A stretch of DNA of 64,000 nt from Streptomyces sp. 130 (GTDB lineage Bacteria; Actinomycetota; Actinomycetes; Streptomycetales; Streptomycetaceae). Numbering within the stretch: the first letter of the stretch is position 1; each line of letters opens with the position of its first letter. A model generated the notes under the pieces. The model was not told where the DNA came from. It saw only the letters and a list, made by a program, of their open reading frames with translations, and did not search any database. This document shows positions 59,461 to 64,000 of the stretch, one piece after another. Both the position numbers and the translations under genes were made by a program. Location of the stretch: the NCBI RefSeq assembly GCF_007096885.1, contig NZ_VJNO01000029.1, forward strand, positions 23,844-87,843. Reading direction: 5' to 3'.

Positions 59461-60774
59461 ATGACCGTTCCCCAGGACGCGCCGCCCGGCGCCGCACCGC
59501 CGACTCCCGAGCCCGCTCCGCGCCTGCACCGCAGCCCTCGGCACAAGGTGGTGGCCGGTGTGTGCGGCGGGATGGGCCGGTACTGCGACGTCGATCCGGT
59601 GATCTTCCGGATCGTGCTCGGCGTGCTGTCGGTGACCGGTGGCTTCGGGCTCATCTTCTACGGCTTCGCCTGGCTGCTGATCCCGGCGGAGGGCGAGGAG
59701 GAGAACGAGGCGCGGCGGCTGCTGTCTGGCCGGGTCGAGCTGGCGTCGCTGAGCGCGGTGCTGTGCGCGCTGATCGGCTGCGGTCTGTTCCTGTCGATGC
59801 TGGGCAACGGGGGCACGCTGGCGTTCTCCGCGATGCTGTCGGTCGCGGTCCTCGGCTTCTCCATGTGGACGCAGGCGCGCAAGAAGGCCGGTCCGGAGGA
59901 CCCGCTGCACCAGGCGGCGGCGCAGGCGGCGTCGGAGGCACCGCCCGAGGTGATGGCGCCGCCGGTGCTGTCGTGGCCGTCGTGGTGGCGCGACCCCATA
60001 GTCAAGGACGGGTCGACCGGAAAGGTGGCGATCGGTTACCTCTGGGGACCGCACGACGCCGCGGCCCTCGGCGAGCCGCCCGGGGCGACGCCCGACGCGC
60101 CGTTCCGCCCGCCGCCGCCCCGGTCCCGGGAGGTGCGGGAGCCGCGCTCGATCGCCGGCCCGGCCTTCCTCGGCGCCCTGCTCGCGGGCGGTCTCGGTAC
60201 GGGGCTGACCTGGGATTCCCAGCCACTGGGCACCAGCCTGGAGATCGGTCTCGCCGCCGCGCTCGGGGTGTTCGGCCTGGCGATGCTGGTCAGCGCGTCC
60301 GTCGGCCGGACCGGCTTCGGCACGCTGCTGCTGGCGGTGATCACGTCCGGGCTGCTGGTGGGCGCCGCGTCGCTGCCCAAGGACATCAGCACCCACTGGG
60401 TGCGCGAGGAGTGGCGCCCGGCGTCCGTCGCCGCGGTCCGGCCGTTGTACGCGATCGGCACGGGCCAGGCCGAGCTGGACCTGACCCGGGTCACCGTGCC
60501 GAAGGGCGAGACCGTGCGGACCCGGGTGGAGGCCCGGGCGGGCCGGGTGCTGGTGCACGTCCCGCCGGAGGTCACCGTCCGGGTGCACGCCCGGACCCGG
60601 TTCGGCGCGCTCATGGTGGTGGACGGGCACCACAAGGGCGATCTGGACATCCGCGCCACCCAGGACCAGCGCAGGACGCTGCCCCCGGCCGAGGGCAGCA
60701 CCCCGGGCGGCACGGTGGAGCTGGATCTGGAAGTGGAATACGGACAGGTGGAGGTCAACCGTGCCGCGTCATGA
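59461..60774 (+). CDS. PspC/LiaF-like membrane protein
   Basis: A 437-aa membrane protein. The N-terminal PspC domain (RLHRSPRHKVVAGVCGGMGRY, then IFRIVLGVLSVTGGFGLIFYGFAWLLIP) parallels that of the divergent kinase. About four more helices lie between residues 90 and 320. The C-terminal part is beta-rich (QAELDLTRVTVPKGETVRTR; GTVELDLEVEYGQVEVN) like the LiaF/YvqF toast-rack domain, a negative regulator in firmicute LiaFSR systems. A similar control of the divergent kinase is inferred. Confidence 0.88.
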   Translation: MTVPQDAPPGAAPPTPEPAPRLHRSPRHKVVAGVCGGMGRYCDVDPVIFRIVLGVLSVTGGFGLIFYGFAWLLIPAEGEEENEARRLLSGRVELASLSAVLCALIGCGLFLSMLGNGGTLAFSAMLSVAVLGFSMWTQARKKAGPEDPLHQAAAQAASEAPPEVMAPPVLSWPSWWRDPIVKDGSTGKVAIGYLWGPHDAAALGEPPGATPDAPFRPPPPRSREVREPRSIAGPAFLGALLAGGLGTGLTWDSQPLGTSLEIGLAAALGVFGLAMLVSASVGRTGFGTLLLAVITSGLLVGAASLPKDISTHWVREEWRPASVAAVRPLYAIGTGQAELDLTRVTVPKGETVRTRVEARAGRVLVHVPPEVTVRVHARTRFGALMVVDGHHKGDLDIRATQDQRRTLPPAEGSTPGGTVELDLEVEYGQVEVNRAAS

Positions 60775-61024
60775 CTTCCGGCCGGGCCGGGCCGTCACCG
60801 GCCTGATGACGCTGGCCCTGGCCGCCGGTTACGCGGCGGACGCGGCGGGCGCCTGGGACGCCCCGCCGCAGTTCTTCATCGCGCTGCTCGGCGGCGGGCT
60901 GTGGACGGCGGCCTGGGCGACCTGGATCAACTACCGCATCCGCCGTCGGCGCGCCGCGAAGAGCGCGTCCAGCGAGAGCGACGCGGCCCCGCCCAGCAGC
61001 AGCGGCAGCCATGCCATGAGGTAG
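60761..61024 (+). CDS. Small membrane protein, 87 aa
   Basis: A small protein with two hydrophobic segments (VTGLMTLALAAGYAADAAG and FFIALLGGGLWTAAWATW) and a basic RIRRRRAAK end to the second helix. GTG 60761 has GGAGG 6 nt upstream and overlaps the LiaF-like gene by 14 nt, so it is translationally coupled to it. The last 25 residues are Ser/Ala-rich and are encoded antisense to the end of the doxX-like gene, a 94-bp overlap that is long for this genome. Confidence 0.7.
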   Translation: MPRHDFRPGRAVTGLMTLALAAGYAADAAGAWDAPPQFFIALLGGGLWTAAWATWINYRIRRRRAAKSASSESDAAPPSSSGSHAMR

Positions 61025-61452
61025 ACCAGGTCGTTGCCGAGGTAGTACGGGGAGACCTCCCAGCTGACGGTCAGCCACAGGCTCAGCGAGATGAGGGCGC
61101 CGCCGAGCGCGGCGATCCTCGTCCACAGGCCGAGGAGGGTGCCGATGCCCACGGCCAGCTCGCCGATGGCGATCGCGTAACCGAAGCCGGAGGGGCTGTT
61201 CAGCGCGAGGTCGACGAGGCCGGGGATGGCGGCGGAGTCGCGGACGGCGTGCATCTGCCCGCCGATCGATCCGGGGCCGGTGGCGTGGAAGAACGCGCTG
61301 TCGGTGAGCTTGTCGAGCCCCGCGTACACGAAGGTGACGCCGAGGAAGATCCGCAGCGGCAGCAGGGCGTGCTCCCGCGCCAGGTCCCGCAGGCTGCTGC
61401 CCTCGCCCTGGACCCGTCCCAGGCCCCGCCCGTTACCGCCGTACCCGTACAT
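60931..61452 (-). CDS. DoxX-family membrane protein
   Basis: A 173-aa four-helix DoxX protein. Family-like stretches: LLPLRIFLGVTFVYAGLDKLTD, then GFGYAIAIGELAVGIGTLLGLWTRIAALGG and VYLMAWLPLLLGGAASLSLD. ATG 61452 is chosen over GTG 61470 because GGGAG lies 5-9 nt before it. DoxX proteins have been linked to thiol and oxidative-stress control at the membrane in actinobacteria; no partner gene is adjacent here. Confidence 0.88.
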   Translation of the reverse strand: MYGYGGNGRGLGRVQGEGSSLRDLAREHALLPLRIFLGVTFVYAGLDKLTDSAFFHATGPGSIGGQMHAVRDSAAIPGLVDLALNSPSGFGYAIAIGELAVGIGTLLGLWTRIAALGGALISLSLWLTVSWEVSPYYLGNDLVYLMAWLPLLLGGAASLSLDALFAARRRRMR

Positions 61453-61592
61453 GCTTCTCCCGCCTTCCACGGCCGTGCCGTCGCTGCGGCCGCCCGGTCG
61501 CGGCCACCGGACCGTGCGGCCCGTGACCCGACCTTACGTACGAACGCGGCGAAAGCGTTCAGCGCGGTCCGGGTTCGCGGGCAGGCGCCGGA

Positions 61593-62858
61593 TCAGTCCG
61601 TGACGTCGATGGCGACCGGGGCGGTCTCCGTGCCCGCGGCCGTCACGACCTGCACCTCGACCACGCCCGGCTCCACCTCGACCGGCACCGGCACGGTCAG
61701 CAGTGTGTCGGAGGGGTTCGCGAAGCCCCCGGCGACCGGCACCAGCGGGACATGGACGTGCACGGTCCCGATCCGCACCACGACCCGGGCCAGCCGGTCC
61801 GGGGCCCCCGCACCGGGCGGCACGAACCCGGCGCCCCGGATCTCGATGTCGTCCCCGGTCCGGATCGGCGCGTCCAGATCGCCCGCCTCCCGGGACCGGA
61901 CGACGGAGAGCACGACGGGCCGGCCGCCCTCGCCGTACTTGCCGGTGAAGTAGACGGCCGCCGACACCGCCACCAGGAGGGCGAGGCCCCACGGCAGGTC
62001 GGGCAGCTGCTCGGGCCTGCGGGCCAGGCGGACCGCGGCGAACACCACGGCGACCGTGGACACCAGCACGTACTGCACGTCCGTGAAGCCGCCGCGCCCC
62101 GAGTCGTCGGTGAGCAGGTCCGCCGCGCGCGGCCGGTCGGCGCGCAGTTTCTGGAGCCGCCCGGACAGCACCCGTACGCTCACCACCCGGCGCGCGGCGA
62201 CGGCCACGGCGCACACCAGCGCCAGCACGGCCACGATCCCGGCGCCGCGCGCCAGGTCCAGCCCCTCGATCAGTTCGTCGCGCCGGGCGTGCCCGGAGGC
62301 GGCGGCCAGTTCGAGGGCGAGGACGAGCACGGAGAACACGGCGAGCAGCACCCAGGACGCGGCGACCGCGCGGGAGGTGGAGAGCCGGTTGTCCTCGCCG
62401 ATCAGCGGGGCGAGGAGGCCGCCGCGGGCCCGGTGGACGTGGGCGGCGGCGGTCAGCAGCACGGCGGTGACCAGTCCGGCGACGAGTCCGGCGGTACGGG
62501 CGTGGGTCCAGCCCGCCCCGATCGCGGTGGCGGCCTCGGCGAGGGCGAGGACGGCGAGGCCGCCCCAGACAATGACGAGGGTGCGCCGCCACACCTGGTA
62601 CAGCCAGGCGTCCCCGGCCTCGCGGCCCCGGTCGGCCACCTCGCGCGCGGACTCGGTCAGCTCGTCGGAGACCCACTGCCGGGTGGCGGACGCCGACTGG
62701 GCGACCCCGGCGGGCAGCCCCTGTCCGGCGGCGAACTCGTCGCGCTTGGCCAGGAAGGCGGCCACCGCGCGCCGGTGTCCCTGGCGCGCCCCGTGCGGGC
62801 AGTCCCCGCAGGTGCAGCCGCCGCCGTGCGCGCCCTGTCGTGCCTCGTCCAACGCCAC
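61593..62858 (-). CDS. Uncharacterised membrane protein with Cys motif and IPT/TIG-like tail
   Basis: A 421-aa protein, not recognised. The N-terminus has a CTCGDCPHG Cys/His cluster and a cytoplasmic helical region. Five or six membrane helices follow (VIVWGGLAVLALAEAATAIG; AGLVAGLVTAVLLTAAAHV; AASWVLLAVFSVLVLALELA; others). The C-terminal 110 residues are beta-rich, with GDDIEIRGAGFVPPGAG, which resembles the start of an IPT/TIG fold. GTG 62858 is the best start I can find, with GAAGGGG about 10 nt upstream, but the frame is open above it. Confidence 0.65.
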   Translation of the reverse strand: MALDEARQGAHGGGCTCGDCPHGARQGHRRAVAAFLAKRDEFAAGQGLPAGVAQSASATRQWVSDELTESAREVADRGREAGDAWLYQVWRRTLVIVWGGLAVLALAEAATAIGAGWTHARTAGLVAGLVTAVLLTAAAHVHRARGGLLAPLIGEDNRLSTSRAVAASWVLLAVFSVLVLALELAAASGHARRDELIEGLDLARGAGIVAVLALVCAVAVAARRVVSVRVLSGRLQKLRADRPRAADLLTDDSGRGGFTDVQYVLVSTVAVVFAAVRLARRPEQLPDLPWGLALLVAVSAAVYFTGKYGEGGRPVVLSVVRSREAGDLDAPIRTGDDIEIRGAGFVPPGAGAPDRLARVVVRIGTVHVHVPLVPVAGGFANPSDTLLTVPVPVEVEPGVVEVQVVTAAGTETAPVAIDVTD

Positions 62859-63004
62859 GGAGAACGCCGCCCCTTCCCGCCCCTGTTGCCGCCGTCGGCG
62901 GTCCAACTCGTCTGTGAACGCTGCGAATTGTGCCGTACGCGGGGCGGGGTTGCCGCATCGGGGCGCACCGGAGGGGCACCTTCGCCAGCGTGTTCGATAC
63001 CCGC

Positions 63005-63778
63005 TCAGGCGCTGAGCACGAGGTAGGCCAGGCCGAACGTGCCCCGGTAGCCGCCGTAATAGCCGGTGCGGCGCTCGTCCACGGCGGCGACGACCCCGTC
63101 GCGCAGGGGGTGGTCCGGGTGGGCCAGCGCCCAGCGCTCGCCCCGGCCGATGTTGGCGTTCGCCTCGAAGAGGTCCCACTCGCGCCGGTCGGCGGCGGTC
63201 ACCTGGAGCGCTCGGAGCCCCGCCGCCTCGGCCTGCCGGATGAGGTCGAGCAGCGAGCCGAAGTCCCCGCGCTCCGCCCCGAGCCCGGCGAGCGCCGCCT
63301 CGTCCGGCTCCCGCTCCCAGAACCCCTCGCCGAACAGCACCCGTCCGCCGGGCCGTACGGACGCCCGCAGCGCGGCCAGCGCCTCGGCTGTCCCGCCGGG
63401 CCAGGCGTGCGAGGCGCCGATGGACACCGCCAGGTCGTAGTCCCGCTCCTGCCATTCGGCGGCGGGCACCTCGTGGAACCGTACGCGCTCCGCGAGCCCC
63501 CGCTTCGCCGCGAGTGCCCGGCCTCGGGCGATGGCCTCCGCGTCGGTCTCGACGCCGTCCCCGGTGCTCCCGGGGGCGGACTCCACGAGGCGCATCAGCA
63601 GCTCGCCCCAGCCGCTGCCGAGGTCCGCGACACGGGCGCCGGGGGCGGGGGCGCAGGCAGTGATCAGCTGGGCGGCGTGCTCGTCGGAGAGGGGGGTGTT
63701 CCAGGTCAGGCGGTCGTTGTGGGCGGCGGACATCAGGGCGCGGATCTCGTTGTCGGACATGGGGGCGGAGCGTGTCAT
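63005..63778 (-). CDS. SAM-dependent methyltransferase
   Basis: Class I methyltransferase of about 257 aa. Motif I is ARVADLGSGWGELLMRLVE, acidic motif II lies in GDGVETDAEAI, and SIGASHAWPGG and RVLFGEGFWEREP are later motifs. The substrate is unknown; the short N-terminal helix with WNTPL is found in similar Streptomyces proteins. ATG 63778, GTG 63799 and ATG 63760 are all possible; none has a ribosome site. Confidence 0.85.
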   Translation of the reverse strand: MTRSAPMSDNEIRALMSAAHNDRLTWNTPLSDEHAAQLITACAPAPGARVADLGSGWGELLMRLVESAPGSTGDGVETDAEAIARGRALAAKRGLAERVRFHEVPAAEWQERDYDLAVSIGASHAWPGGTAEALAALRASVRPGGRVLFGEGFWEREPDEAALAGLGAERGDFGSLLDLIRQAEAAGLRALQVTAADRREWDLFEANANIGRGERWALAHPDHPLRDGVVAAVDERRTGYYGGYRGTFGLAYLVLSA

Positions 63779-63814
63779 GGGTGCGGCGGCGTGCGCCACG
63801 CGTTTTCCGGGCGG

Positions 63815-63938
63815 CGGGGGCGCTTGCGAGGGGCGGTGCGCCTCCGGGGGGCGGTGCGCTTGCGGGGGCGGTACGCCGCCGGGGGGCGGGGCGCTGGCGG
63901 GGGCAGTGCGCCTGCGGCGGTGGTGCGCCTGCGGCGGG
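63815..63938. repeat. Minisatellite of about 18-bp G-rich units
   Basis: Six or so imperfect copies of GGGGCGGTGCGCCTGCGG run through the region upstream of the methyltransferase gene. The plus strand is strongly G-biased. No coding function is visible. Confidence 0.75.
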
Positions 63939-63967
63939 CCTGTTCCCCTCCCCGCCCCTTCCCGAAA

Positions 63968-64000
63968 CCGGGGCGCTGCCCCGGGCCCCGCTCCTCAAGC
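63968..64000. repeat. Start of a dispersed Streptomyces intergenic hairpin element
   Basis: CCGGGGC-GCT-GCCCCGG (63968-63984), followed by GCCCCGCTCCTCAA, is from memory the beginning of a very common repeated intergenic element in Streptomyces, often a terminator. It runs out of the window. Confidence 0.55.

Overview
This window is chromosomal DNA of a Streptomyces species, from the conserved central part of the chromosome. The evidence is a very high GC content with strong third-position G/C bias, frequent GTG and TTG starts, and a gene order that matches from memory the S. coelicolor SCO48xx block running from a sigma factor through sdhCDAB, a DD-carboxypeptidase, trpS, mdh, folD, purHN, sucCD, icmB, a lipase, an M23 peptidase, pcrA and NlpC/P60 proteins. 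I see no integrated phage, insertion sequence, CRISPR array, tRNA or rRNA gene.

Layout. Positions 1-5139 hold the 5' part of an ECF-type sigma factor gene, two poorly known genes, a GH20 hexosaminidase lipoprotein and an OHCU-decarboxylase-like protein. The sdhCDAB operon runs from 5383 to 8797. From 8885 to 18128 there are a MarR regulator divergent from an MFS exporter, a TetR regulator, an orphan peptide-binding protein, a membrane phosphoesterase, a DD-carboxypeptidase and a YihY protein. A DprE1/DprE2-like pair follows (18269-20427), then a 2H phosphoesterase, trpS, an ornithine aminotransferase gene, and a MocR regulator divergent from a carboxymuconolactone-decarboxylase/PEP-mutase-like pair. 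Central metabolism resumes with mdh, folD, purH, purN and sucCD (26534-38907), interrupted by membrane proteins and an unusual XRE/sigma-like/membrane fusion.

The most interesting section is 39098-47024. Five genes stand in two divergent operons: AAA ATPase, DUF5682 and VWA on one side, SWIM zinc finger and DUF5691 on the other. This is the gene content of the functionally uncharacterised E. coli yehL-yehM-yehP-yehQ group. The 127-bp divergent promoter carries two TTGTCAGTG boxes facing away from each other. The one reading toward the SWIM gene has exactly the form of the LexA-independent (RecA-NDp, PafBC-type) DNA-damage promoter, and it would make a leaderless transcript. A similar promoter stands in front of the pcrA helicase gene 9 kb away.

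From 47468 to the end come icmB, a lipase, an M23 peptidase, pcrA, two NlpC/P60 peptidases (the first under a clear c-di-AMP ydaO-type riboswitch), a GNAT enzyme, and a LiaFSR-like PspC sensor/regulator/reporter set. A small membrane protein, DoxX, a membrane protein of unknown function and a methyltransferase close the window. Several intergenic spaces hold tandem repeats: 23530-23780, 27874-27996, 47225-47425 and 63815-63938. Two of these have multiplied the 3' ends of neighbouring genes.
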